From the NCBI RefSeq assembly GCF_016808095.1, contig NC_068974.1:29558825-29622824 (forward strand): DNA of 64,000 bases, given 5' to 3'. This document shows, one piece after another, positions 46,201-57,720 of this stretch (positions are counted from its first letter, which is position 1; each line of letters opens with the position of its first letter). The notes under the pieces are model-generated. The model did not search any database. It was not told the DNA's origin and was given only the letters and a program-made list of their open reading frames with translations. Origin of the DNA: Vigna angularis (taxonomy: Eukaryota > Streptophyta > Magnoliopsida > Fabales > Fabaceae). The position numbers were made by a program, and so were the translations under genes.

Positions 46201-49145
46201 ACTATGAACCAATGAGGTGCATAAGACTTTACTTTTAATTCTTTCTTCGTTTTTTAAACTTTTGCAAAGTGTGAACAAAGTTCAAATGGGAAGATTAAAG
46301 AGTGCTACTGACAGGTATCAAGACAGTGAGGTGTTGGGTTAACTTCAACAACAATTTTAAACCATTCAATCAATATATATCAAACTTCATTTCTAATAAA
46401 CACTTATAAATAATTAAAAATAACATAAGCTCCCCAACCATACAATTCAAATAATTCATGACAATTAAAAATCATAATCAATTATCATTTACCTAAAGAA
46501 TGTGTTGAAACATATTTTTTTGGTGCAGAGAGAGTAACTCAAGCTCTTCTTCCACTGGTCCAACTCTCCACTTCACTAAGGATTGTCACATTCTTTGTTT
46601 GAGAATGAAGAAACCATCAATTAATCTCTGCCAAAGCAATGAAACCAGACAAGTTGTTATCACTTCTCTTCCTCTGGTTCCATACATTTTTACTTATGAA
46701 TACATATGTCTAGTTTCACTAAATCCAAATAAGAACACAAAGTCCTTGACTGTGACAAGTTACAGTGTCTAGTGTTTAACTTAGATGTATATATAATGAT
46801 ATTTTGTAATTGAATTATCCTTACACTAACACAAAAAATTGTCTTTTACATCAAATGATCAAATTGGTACTATATATCTAACAATGGAATTCACACGGTA
46901 CTCTTCTCTTAGAAATCAATCTTAACATTATAGCACCATAAAGAACATACAATTATTTTCATAACCAAATCACAAAAACACATACATATGAACTTAACTC
47001 AAATCAATAACCAATCCGAACATGTAAAGTTACTTCCACCATGAGGCATGGCGTTAAAGTTTCATGATGACTTCACGAGCTTTGGAATCAGGCAGCAAAA
47101 GGTTATCAGTTAGAGCACTGAGTTTGGGAATTAAAATACCCCACACTGTTTAGACACTACTCCAGAAATCCAAAATTGGTCAGTGTCTCAGTACTACACC
47201 CACGGTAAACATTTACTGGTCCCCAACACAGCCCTTTGTTTTTTTTATGCAGAAAAACCCATTAATGTTTAAATTTATTATGTTTTTTATGCAGAAACAA
47301 CCATTAATATACACAGTAACTGTTGTAAAAGATGAGATGTATAAAATGAGATAAAACATGTTATGAAATGAGAGGTTTTTTTTTCCTTAAAAAAAGTTTG
47401 AAGTTTTATTTAGGTTGTTGGTGATGTGTTTTTGATTAGGTGTGACAAATATGAGGAGTGAGAAAGAACATTTAATGAGAACCCCATCTGAGATTGACCT
47501 TACACTGCAGGGCAGGGCTCAATTATTCCTATGTAAATTCAAAAAATATATATTCACTCATTTTATTTTATTTAATAAAACATACTATATAAACATATTT
47601 TATTATTGGTTTCTTATAATATATAGTGTTAATATATAAATTATCTAAAACTTTACATAAATCAGGGGAATCATTTACATTAGGGTTTATAAGTTTTTAT
47701 ATTTTATAAAAGGTTATCATAAAAATAAAATTTAAAAACCCATTATTCAAAATTTAATTGGAAACAACTTAATAATTTTTTTAATTACAATAAAATTAAG
47801 AATAACACAATTAAGTTCCTCTATCATACAAGCTACACCTCTCAGTATATTCTCATTTGTAGATTTCTGATGTAAATGAACTGTGTTTCTCTAAAAATGC
47901 ATGTGAGTACATTCTCTTGTTCATGGGACAGAAGGTCCTACAATTTGTTTCTTCCAATAAAATAGTGTCCAAAAATAAACTAAAACAGAAACTAAAAAAA
48001 AGTTCAAATGGGTGAAAACAAAACCTGTGATTTCCCAGCTGGGTAAAAAATCAGAATGGTAGAGCATCCCATAAAAGTAATTGTTTATTGGATTGATACA
48101 CTCAGGTTTGACGAATAAGGAATGGTTAAAAACTTTACAGAAAATTCAATGGTCAAAAGTCAGAACTTAAATCATTAATATATCTCAGCAGCTAGCTAAC
48201 AGTTTTTTCAGTACACATAATTATGAAATTTACTCATCTAGATTCTCACCTTGTGTATATATAGAGCTGTTAAAAACTTCTTAATAAGAAAGTTAACACA
48301 GTGTGAATAATATAGTTTCAAACACCATGATTGAATTTTTTTTAACATCTCAGCATTACTATATTCTTTCAGTCTTTGAAATCTATATTTATTTTCTTCA
48401 TATTCAATTCATTTGTATCATGCAGCTTGTGGATTGGGTTTGGGAAGAAGGGATGCTAACTATTTATATCAGTAAAAAAAGTCAGATGTTAAACCAGAAC
48501 AAGTTAATGCAAATTAGTAATATGTTAATCAAATGACATTAAATAATTCACTTTTGAACAAATTTTGAGCATATTATATGTATCCAACAACATAACAACG
48601 TGATTAATGTTGATGATTGTTAAATCCAGCATGCTGAATAATCCTTAAGGAAGAAAGATACATGGAGATAAAAATGCAAGCCAAGAACTGATATGTACGA
48701 AAACCTAAAGAAACAATAGCATTCACGGTTTAAAATGAAACCAAAATATTTTGCAGTTTGATAGGAAAAGAATGTCAACAGAACCTGACATCATAATTTA
48801 AGAGGGCAGTTATAACGAACCTGACATCTATAACGAACCTTCAGATGCTTCAACAGAGACAGACACACCAAATTGTGAAACAGGACTCAACTTTAATGTT
48901 ATCTTGAGTATTTCACTAGTTATGCTTATTGAAATTGGCTTTTTAGGTCTACCAGTACCTTTTTACTCTGATCCAGTATTTGTTATCAGTTTTCATAATC
49001 AACAGACATTAGCAATCAAAATGACTACTTTGAACAATATTTTCTATAAAAAATCATATTGCACAAACTAATTCTGAGCATACATTGAACAAAGTCAGAA
49101 CACATTCTTAGCTTTTATAGTTCATCAATGAAAATGACAACTTAC
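43255..49145 (-). other. Putative 5.9-kb first intron of the CACTA transposase
   Basis: No coding exon was recognised in nearly 6 kb. The minus strand has a consensus donor (CGAG|GTAAGT) at 49146/49145 and an acceptor (TCACAG|AAC) at 43255/43254, three bases before the transposase ATG. The sequence is AT-rich (44-49 kb) without recognisable nested elements, so a long leader intron is the simplest reading. Confidence 0.5.
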
Positions 49146-49570
49146 CTCGACGGTAGCCCCTTCAATAGCCTCTGAAGCGGTAGTGGAAGACCTTCTCACA
49201 GAGCGACACTCCCCTGGTTGCGCCGCCTCGTCTACGCCGCCTCCTCGAATATCTTCCCTCGACAATGGTAGCCTTCAACTGAACCACCCACCACCTTCCT
49301 CAGCTCAGAACACTGCAAAACGCTACAAGAAGAAAGGTTCCACCACTGACGCCTTCTCGAAAACAGTAACAGGAAAAATAAAATGAGATGGGAGAATGGG
49401 AGACTTCACCTATAATGGAGGACTGGGGAAGAATCGTATCCCAATTATGGTTAGGGTGGGAAGCAGTCTGCACACGTGACACAGTCAGTTCGTCGAGGGA
49501 GGATGGGCACAGAATCTCAATATTGGGGAAGAAGGGGTTTTCGCGAAATGAGGGGAGGGAAATATTTCAC
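49146..49570 (-). other. GC-rich leader exon region of the CACTA element
   Basis: Just inside the right subterminal array and clearly GC-richer than its surroundings, ending at the strong donor at 49146. It is probably the transcript start and untranslated leader for the minus-strand genes. Open frames on both strands here (such as 49183-49386 plus) have no recognisable homology. Confidence 0.5.
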
Positions 49571-49597
49571 TTTCTAATTTCATATACATCATTCACT

Positions 49598-49746
49598 TAC
49601 CGACGGTCATTTACCTTCGGTAATCACTCCTGTGCATTACAGACGGCCATTACCCTTCGATAAAGTGATACTACACAAGCCTTCGGAAAAGCCTTCGGTA
49701 AAATACATTTACCGAAGGCCACAAGGCCTTCGGTAATTAGCCGTCG
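49598..49746. repeat. Right subterminal palindromic array of the CACTA element
   Basis: Fewer and more diverged units of TTACCGAAGG / CCTTCGGTAA than the left end, including one near-perfect hairpin at about 49711-49738. Confidence 0.85.
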
Positions 49747-49773
49747 GAAATTATTATTTTTCCAGTAGTGTCA

Positions 49774-50084
49774 CCTGGCTTAGTCTATCACTTTATTAGA
49801 TTCCTTTTTGTAACAACAATCTCACCATGTTAGTGTATGTGAGTAGAAACCATGTTGTAATGCATGTGTTTGAATTCCGGCTTAGGGTTTAGTCATGAAG
49901 GCTTATTGACTGATGCATAATTAAAAGTGTGTTGAATGTCAGATTTCATGGTATTTACATGCTTTTGGAAAGGGGATGATACTTTAAAGTGGTACTGACT
50001 AATTAGGTCACTAACCCACCTAATCTTGACTTTAATATATTTTGTTTATTTTAAACCATTAAATATATAGTTTTATAATTTTAT
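49774..50084. other. AT-rich flank of the CACTA insertion
   Basis: Continues the P450 downstream region. No gene recognised. Confidence 0.4.
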
Positions 50085-50345
50085 AAATTGATAATTTGAA
50101 ATTTTGAAAATTTAAAAATTTGAAAATTTGAAAATTCAATAATTTGTAAATTTAATAATTTTATAGTTTTATAGTATTATTGTTTTATAGTTTTGCAATT
50201 TTATAATTTTATAATTTTATACTTTTATAATTTTATATAGTTTCATAATTATAGTTTTATAATTTTATTATCTTATAATCTTATATTCTTGTAATCTTAT
50301 AAGTTTATAATTTTATATTTTTGTAATTTTTATAATTTGATAACT
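50085..50345. repeat. Degenerate AT-rich short-period repeat
   Basis: Runs of GAAAATTT-type units change into TATAATTTTA-type units of about 8-10 bp. Low-complexity expansion. Confidence 0.8.
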
Positions 50346-50480
50346 CGGATAATTTGATGTTGAAAGGGGCTTTCCTAAGTTTGGTAAAGAGTATTTTAAA
50401 ATCATATACGAAGAATGTCTCGTCGCATTGATCAGAACATATCCGAAGTAAAAGATGGTTATTGGTTATATTGTATCTTT

Positions 50481-50557
50481 TAATCAATCAAAATAATAAT
50501 CTAATCAATTAAAACCGAAATATAACTCTAATCGATTAATGTTTTTACCTAACGTCG

Positions 50558-50559
<2 letters not shown>
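50481..50559. other. Degenerate pairs of the TAATCGATTA-type motif
   Basis: Variants start at 50481 and 50502 (21 bp apart), an exact copy at 50529 and a degenerate one at 50550 (21 bp apart). The element they belong to is not defined. Confidence 0.4.

Positions 50560-50564
<5 letters not shown>

Positions 50565-50644
<80 letters not shown>
50565..50644. repeat. (TA)n microsatellite, about 40 units
   Basis: Uninterrupted TA run of about 80 bp. Confidence 0.97.
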
Positions 50645-50646
<2 letters not shown>

Positions 50647-51148
50647 CTAACCTAACCTATTTGTTTACAAAATAATTGCATTCATTTGGTACAAAAAAGT
50701 TGTCCAAAAATATTCTTGGAGAAAGCAAACAACCTTCTTGTCTCCAAGGTTGGAAAAGAAGAACAAGATAAAGTTCTTGAAGAAATCTCAAGAATCTCTA
50801 AGGTTGGAAAAGAAGAACAAGATAAAGAAAAAGAGTTCAGTAAATGAAAGTTGGAAAATGAATTAAGAATTAGTTACATTTGAACTCAAGCAAAAGGTAC
50901 CTTAATCTCTTAGCTTAACATACTTTATATCTAGAAAAACAAATTTCTTTCTTAGTCTAACTATAATACAAGTTTTGAAAGTCCTTGTGATGCTAGCTTG
51001 TATGTGAGTGTGTTTATTTTGGTTGAAACGAAGGGCAAAGTTGATTTGTGTGACAATGATTGTAGAGTAAAAGACATTAATGAGCTTGAGTTAAAGGTGA
51101 AAAAAGATTTCATGCATTAAAAAAACATTTTATCATGTTTGTTGATCC

Positions 51149-51826
51149 CTCATAAAGCTTTTGCATTTATCTTGCACTAGTACAGTAAAAGGGAACGACA
51201 ACGATTATTTTCTTTTATCCGCAGCGGCTCCGCAATCGAGGTATATACATATGAGGTAAAAAGTCTATCACTTTTTTCTTCGGTTGTGAACCGGGACAGT
51301 AGAGGGAGGGGTCTTATCCCTCGGTTTGGAGTTGAACCGAGGCGGTAAAAAGATTTTTTTTAATATTTTACGAAAGAATAAAGCGAGATATTAGTCTTTA
51401 TTAATATATGCATCTGGTGGTCCCATTCACGTTTTTGTATTGGTTTATGATTTAGGCCCGGCTAGCGATGGCGTCCTTTACCTACAACTCATAAAGCTTT
51501 TGCATTTATCTTGCACTAGTACAGTAAAAGGAAACGACAACGATTATTTTCTTTTATCCGCAGCGGCTCCGCAATCGAGGTATATACATATGAGGTAAAA
51601 AGTCTATCACTTTTTTCTTCGGTTGTGAACCGGGACAGTAGAGGGAGGGGTCTTATCCCTCGGTTTGGAGTTGAACCGAGGCGGTAAAAAGATTTTTTTT
51701 AATATTTTACGAAAGAATAAAGCGAGATATTAGTCTTTATTAATATATGCATCTGGTGGTCTCATTCACGTTTTTGTATTGGTTTATGATTTGGGCCCGC
51801 CTAGCGATGGCGTCCTTTACCTACAT
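51149..51826. repeat. 339-bp tandem duplication with CACTA-like termini
   Basis: Two nearly identical copies, 51149-51487 and 51488-51826. Each contains CACTAGTACAGTAAAAG (51175 and 51514) and CGGTTxxGAACCG-type inverted motifs (ACCGGGACAGTAG, GAGTTGAACCGAGG) like CACTA subterminal repeats. The 26-bp flank before each CACTA is also duplicated, so this is a tandem duplication of a truncated terminus, not two insertions. Confidence 0.88.
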
Positions 51827-52244
51827 CTATGTGTCTTTCTCTTTGAATCCCAAAAGAAGATATCATGAAAATCCAAGATTGAGTTTCCTAGTTTTACCTT
51901 TTTCATTGCTATTATTTTATGTTTGCAGCTGGACATTTTTTATTTGCACAAAGTTTAGGGTTTTCTTGTCAGTATGTGTAAACCAATTCATGGTTCTTAC
52001 TTATTTCTTCTAGTACCCACGGAGGAGGAGGAATGGTACAAAATTAGAATCAAAATCAAAATCAATCGTTTTTTTTATTTGCCTTTTCATAACTTTTATG
52101 TTGTATACAACAAATTTCACGAACTCTTTTGAACAAAAATCAATCTCACAACAATTTATTACCCAAATCTCTGTTATCAATAAATCTAAACACACGAGCA
52201 ATACACACACATTGAAATAAGTTAAAATGAGTAGTGTGATATAC
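51827..52244. other. Non-coding
   Basis: No gene recognised; short frames only. Confidence 0.4.
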
Positions 52245-52546
52245 CTGCAAGAGTCTCCGACATTTCTACCACATTGATGGAAAGACATGACATCCTGAAG
52301 CTTCAAGCCATGCCTCTGAATCATTTGCACAAGTTCAACATAGCCATCCTAGTTATACTTCAAGGGTTTGTCTCTTTCAACCAAACCCCACCAAGCATCC
52401 ACCATCACTCCTTCAAGGGGAGCTATCCAGAACCCTTCATCTTTGAATTCAGAGCCCCTTCTGCTTCCAATTCCCTCTTTGGTGTCTTTACAGCCTCGCT
52501 TTTTGAATCCATCTTCACCATTCACCACTTCAAATTCCAAAACCAA
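52245..52546 (-). pseudogene. Beta-amylase gene fragment
   Basis: Minus strand: [20 protein letters not shown], stop, [33 protein letters not shown], ending at a CAG|GTAT donor. GH14 beta-amylases (starch to maltose) have G(V)MVD.WWG.VE...Y.W..Y and (V)MSFHQCGGNVGD at this point. TAG at 52349-52351 replaces the Trp of KYNW (TGG to TAG), and Gly of CGGN is Arg. The stretch before GVMVD is scrambled (52420-52546). Only one exon is present; catalytic Glu regions are absent. Confidence 0.85.
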
Positions 52547-53159
52547 TTATACAACCCTACGATGTTAAAATAATTTATAAGAAAAACACTGCCATAAAAT
52601 TTTAACAGACAAAAAAAAGTTTTGAAATTTACATGTGTAATAAAAATTAAGGAGCAAAGAAGAGGTATCTACCAAAGGACAAACCTTGACAGAAGCCACC
52701 AAGAAACGAGCGGCCATGTGAAGCATCAAACGAAACAGAAAAATGAGATTAAGAATTACGCTAAATGTGACCAAAAAATTGACCTTTTTTATGTGGCCCC
52801 AAAAATAACACAGAAAAAAATACCTCTGTTAAAGGAACTCAATCCAACTTTGAGATGCCAACAGGAACCCAATCCCAACAATCCATCACTCAAACTTTGT
52901 TAAAGGAGCGATTTTGAAGGGGTAAAGACACAAGAACAAAACAAATCGGCAAATAAACAACCCCAAAAATCAATTTCAGAAGGTCGTGAAAGCATGGATG
53001 AGAGCGTGGTCGGGGTTGGAACCATGATTCTGCCAACATTTAAGGGAGGAGGAGAAGAATTCGCCGTCGTAGCCGTTGGGCTTGGCGATGACAGTAGACA
53101 AGTCGCCATCCGTTAGAAGAGGGTTAAAGGGACCGTCGACACGGTTGGATCGTCTCCAT
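52547..53159. other. Unassigned DNA between beta-amylase fragment and LTR element
   Basis: A minus-strand frame at 52900-53109 (MATCLLSSPSPTATTANSSP) looks like a plastid transit peptide and could be part of the same captured or duplicated gene, but I cannot link it to beta-amylase. Confidence 0.3.
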
Positions 53160-53306
53160 CCGTTAATGATTGATTTCTTTCTTTGATTGAAGTTGTTTGC
53201 TTGAGTTACTAAACCATTGTAGTTCAGATATTTTGTCTAGGCTAAGTTTAACTTTTGCTTTTCATGAGGACATGAAAAAGTTTAAGTTTGGGAAAGTTAG
53301 TAAGTA
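53160..53306 (+). other. 3' internal end and polypurine region of a gypsy element
   Basis: Ends in AAGTTTAAGTTTGGGAAAG, like the polypurine tract of the Athila-like family, just before the LTR start TGATAATT. The rest of the internal region is missing. Confidence 0.5.
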
Positions 53307-56300
53307 TGATAATTAACTATTATTCACACTTACTAGAACCCTTTATTTGTCTTTATATCATGTGTTTTGTGTTGAATTCCATGAAAATGTGTAAGATTTG
53401 TATTTAGTCTTCATAAATAAATTTAATTATCTATTTTTGGTTTATTTTGTTGGAAATTGGAAGATTAGAGAAGAATAGAGAGTTGCTGCCAAAAGTTGCT
53501 AGCTCAGCCACAAGCACTGCTAGCCCAGCAAGTAGAGTAACTCTAGCCCAGCCAGAAAGTCTTGCGGCCTAGCTAGTAGAGCACCTCTAGACTAACAAGA
53601 GGATTTTGTGGCCCACCGAGCATATCACCTCTAGCCCAATGAGAAGTGTTTATGGCCCAGTGAGAATGCACTTTTTGGAGAGGGTTTTAAAGTGGCGAGA
53701 GTGGAAGAAAAATGTAGTTTTTTGATGAGAAAACACAGTTGAAGCTTAGGGACGCGATGTGAAGGCACATTTTTACTTCTAGAGATCATGGAGGCTACTT
53801 GGGGCATGTGGAAACATCCTCTTCTCCCTATTTGGGTCTCTTTCTTCTATCATCCACTTTTATAAGCTTTTAGACTCTCTATAAATTCCGGATAAAATAA
53901 AAATAGTTTTTCTTTTTATTTTTTACATTTTTTAATATTAAGTACTTAATTATATTATAGAATTGGGTGATAAAAGTATTTATGAAAAATTAATTAGTAT
54001 TTGTTTTATTTTAATTTTTGGAAATGAGTTGAAGAAAAAGGACTTGGGCCTTAGCTTTTAAATAAATAAATAGATAAATAAATAAATAATAATAAGAAAC
54101 AGAAAGTAATATTGGATAGAGATATTTAAATGAAATTAGGATAAAACCTAGGGAAAGATAATTCCCTGAAAGTGTGTGTGAGAGAGAAAAACCATCACTC
54201 TTTCCTTGCAAATCGTGAAGGGCCTTGTACCTTGGTGGAAGAGTAGAGCTCGAGAGAGAAGAGAGAATTGTGAAGACTTTGGCTTGGTGGCTGGTTCACT
54301 TACTTACGAGGTAAGGGGAGTTAACACTCTTGATTATAGATGTGTATGGTGTATTGTAGTATAGTCTGGGGTTTTGTTGAATCGTGGGGGAATTGGTAGT
54401 CACGCATGTAGCTTTGGGTTCTTCTTAGCCATGGAAATTATGTTGTGCGTAATTTACTGCATTGATCTTGTATCGGGTGTTGGTATATGAATTATTTTTA
54501 GTGTGTGCTTCGTGTATAGTGTCGCGTGAGTGAAAGGGAAGGGAGAAAACGATTTCTACTTATCATTTTGTTGTAGTTGATTCATGGGTATAAATGAAAA
54601 ACGTAGAACTGTAGATTTATGCTACTTAATTGTATATGTGTGTATGGTAGGAGAGAGAAAAGTATGAAAAGAATGCATGTTGTGATTGATGATCTTAAAT
54701 GGAGTGGGACCCGCGAGAAGTTATAAAATAAGAATAAATCAATTTTTTTATGTGATGTATGTATGGCATGTGAACATGGAAAAGTGAATGGTAAGGCACG
54801 AGGATAGTTTTTCCATTTTGCAGGAAGAGACTTAAATGAAAAAGAAGGGGTTAGTAATGGATTCATGAGATCCACTCAGGGGTTAATATATTGAATTTAT
54901 TCTTATTTTAATGCATTTGATGTTAGTTATTAAAAAAGGGTATATATATTATGTATTTTTTCTTATTAGTCATTAGTTTGATGATTGCTTTTGTTTCGAG
55001 AACGTTTATTATACAGGGTTTGTTGCTTGATTGTGCGAGTTTAATATTGTTAATTGTTTTAGAATTGGGTTTATGTTGTGATGTTCGGTGAAGCTCTTGG
55101 AAGTGTGGTGGAAGTAGCACTAGTACTTGACCGGTGAAGCTCTTTAAGAATAGAGTGGTGGGGGTGTATACTTGTCCGGTGAAGCCCAAGAGGGTGGTGG
55201 AAAGCGTATACTTGTCCGGAGAAGCTCTAAGAGAGTGGTGGGAAGTGGTGTACTTGTCGGTGAAGCCTTCGAGAGAGTGGTGGGAGATGTCATTATGTAA
55301 TGGTGATTCAATATATAGTGAATGGTTTCAAATAAATTGGGATATGAGTTGGTGAATGACAGAGGAAGTATGGGTGTGAATTGGTTACTTTGACGAAATC
55401 ATTTTGTGGATATATGTTGGTGACTTGGAATTTTGATAGTGCGATGTGTTAATGATTTCATGTGTTGTCATGTAAAGAGGTGTATAGGAGTATGTTGATA
55501 TGTGATATTCAGAAATCTTATTCTAAGTTAATGTTGAATACTTGTGTATGTTATATGACATGTTTCTGTTACCTCACCCTTGCATGTTTGTGGTTGTGGT
55601 TTCCACCTATGATGATCGTACTTGTACGTGAGTAGATGTTGTTACAAATGTAGCTAAAGCAAATTTGAGTAGCGAGATACATGGGAGAACTATGGGATTT
55701 TAATTTCAATGTTAATAGTTTTGTAATGGAATTCTATGAACGTTTTATAGTTGCATTTGATTTATGAAGTTTTCATAATTCAGTTATAATAAATGGAAGT
55801 TTTATTTAAACTGTATCTTGAAATGATATCAAAATTTAAGTATTAAAAAGTTATTGTAAACCCTTGGCATCCCAAAATTTGGGGTGTTACACTCTCCATG
55901 GAAATGGAGAACCAAACCTATCTTGTTTGGAGTAGATGTATCTATTGAACTTTCTTGTATCTTATAAATGCTTTGATTATATATATGCATTTTCATCTAA
56001 ATATTAATTTTTTGTTTCTACTCTTATTGCTTGCGGGAATGGGAATGTTCCTAGCTCGATTTGCGGTTTCATTAGGTCTTATGACAAATCTACTGAACCC
56101 TAGGCTTGAAACAAAAGATCTGGTGGAGACTTGTGTCAAGGGATGGAACATGACACATTAGTTATCTAAAACCCTAGGTCTTAATGCAGGTTTGCTTGTT
56201 GAATGATCAAGGGATTGACGCTTAGTAAGAAATCCTAGGTTCTCTCATCTAAGGGACTGACATTAGTATTTGATGGAGATGAGATGATTCAGTGTGTGCA

Positions 56301-56588
56301 AGAGAGTGCAAGAGAGTGAAGTCGGTGAAATTTACCCCTAGCTTTGCCATTCCATACCATTTCCACCATTTCTCCACTCCTAAGTTCCTCAAATTACTAT
56401 AGTTCACCCTTCTTTGTAAATCTTTATTTAGTTAAATATAGTTGTAAGTTCGCAATTATTCTTTAGTCTAGATGAATTACTAATTATATGATTATTTAAT
56501 ATTACACGAGTCTCTTGGAAAAACAACACATGGTCTTACAATGGTTTTATTACTAAAACAATTTGGTATGCTTCCCAAAGAGCTAACA
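53307..56588 (+). repeat. Athila-like family LTR (divergent), split by another LTR-like insert
   Basis: Starts TGATAATTAACTATT and ends CTTCCCAAAGAGCTAACA. The right part (55892-56588) matches the other family LTRs: CTCTCCATGG near 55892, ACCCTAGGC, a GTGAAGTCGGTGAAATTTACC block, ACGAGTCTCTTGG and TGGTCTTAC. The left part has a degenerate run of CTAGCCCAGC-type units (53490-53670), shared with the LTR at 13.2-14.3 kb. No target duplication was found. Confidence 0.7.
53880..55891 (-). mobile_element. LTR-like insertion ending TGTAACACCCC, 2 kb
   Basis: On the minus strand it starts TGTAACACCCCAAATTTTGGG. CTCTC flanks both sides (53875-53879 and 55892-55896), a possible 5-bp duplication. Contains GCAAGGGTGAG and a tandem array (about 55085-55290) of units with TTGTCCGGTGAAGC and GAGTGGTGG, also found in the element at 60.6 kb. 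No coding genes, so probably a solo LTR or non-autonomous element. The left end lacks the canonical CA, so that edge is uncertain. Confidence 0.55.
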
Positions 56589-56779
56589 AGCATCCTACAC
56601 CCTTTTGTCTACTGATTCTAAGCAAATTTTCATTCTTATTTTTTAGAATGGATAATTCTCTTCAACAAACAGAGGTGATATGTTTATGGAGCTACTCACA
56701 AAAGGTTTGAGATATATTGGCCATCTAAGATCTTTTTAATCAATTAATGTCTCGATTAACCAGCTCTGGTGCCTATTGT

Positions 56780-57720
56780 TTAAAATAGTATCCCTATATC
56801 TCAATCTAAGAGGGGTGAATTGAGTTTTAAAACATCTTGTTCAAATTATTTGAAAATTTTGGTTCTTTGAATCAATTCACAAAAGTTTATGATCAACTTT
56901 ATAAAATACAAAGACAAAATTAAGATCACACATCAATTTTTATACTGGTTCAACTCTTAAGTTGAGCCTACATCCAGTTTCCTCCAACAAACTTAGCTGG
57001 AGGGAATCCACTATATTCCAATTGTCAAGAATACAAAGAATTCACATAATTTTATCCTCACACACACACTCTCCAATATTAAAAACTATAACCAAGAGAG
57101 GTTGAAACTCACTCTCTTATGCCTTGCTTACACAGTTAAGGTGACTAAGAAAATCTAAACAATAAGATGTAACCTGGATGCACCACCTATATGCAGATCT
57201 CACAAATCTTTTTTCTTTCTTGAAACCTTGGAGAATATGAAGATTCTTCAAAGGGTTGAGTGATTTCTCCAAGAATGATTCTGGACAACTTCTTGATGTG
57301 TTCCTAAGCTTTTGTTTCACGTTTTTTCAAAACATTGCAAAGTACTTTCTACCTGAAACAAGTTAGATCACACAAATATATATGATATGAAATTCATATG
57401 CATTTAATCAATTAGGTTTATCTTTCTATTTTAATCGATTAGATTATTATCTTAATCGATTAAAACATGCAATATAGCCTTATTTTGTGTGTAATGTGCT
57501 TTAACTGATTATGGTTATATCTTAAACGATTAATATGAGTAAATTTATGCAAATATAATCTTCTATCCAACTTGTACTCTACCATACATAAATTGTGCAT
57601 TCTAAGATCCTTCTTATATGATCCTAAGTATATTTTATTAATGTTATTACACAAGAAAGAACATTTGACATAGTGCATAATAAAAAATATTTTTTACTAA
57701 ACTGGGGAGAGTTCCCTCTT
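56780..57720. repeat. Copia-type LTR-like sequence
   Basis: The phrase CTATATCTCAATCTAAGAGG-GGTGAATTG followed by a TATACTGGTTCAACTC leader is typical of repeated legume copia LTRs. It contains paired motif sites at 57432/57453 and 57502/57523. No partner LTR or target duplication was found. Confidence 0.45.
57432..57532. promoter_or_regulatory. Paired TAATCGATTA-type motifs
   Basis: Exact copies at 57432 and 57453 (21 bp apart) and variants at 57502 and 57523 (21 bp apart); another variant lies at 57405. Same arrangement as in the SIRE LTR but in an unrelated repeat. A regulatory role is inference. Confidence 0.45.

Larger units (their letters stand above)
36857..49770 (-). mobile_element. 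CACTA (En/Spm) DNA transposon, complete, 12.9 kb
   Basis: Left end CACTACAAAAAAGTAGG at 36857; right end reads CAGTAGTG at 49763-49770, i.e. CACTACTGGAAAAA on the minus strand. The 3-bp duplication TCA flanks it at 36854-36856 and 49771-49773, as CACTA insertion requires. Both ends carry arrays of a palindromic subterminal repeat. Inside, on the minus strand, are a TNPD/tnp2 transposase gene and a Transposase_24 gene. It inserted 82 bp downstream of the P450 stop codon. One nonsense codon in the transposase is the only coding lesion seen. Confidence 0.93.
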
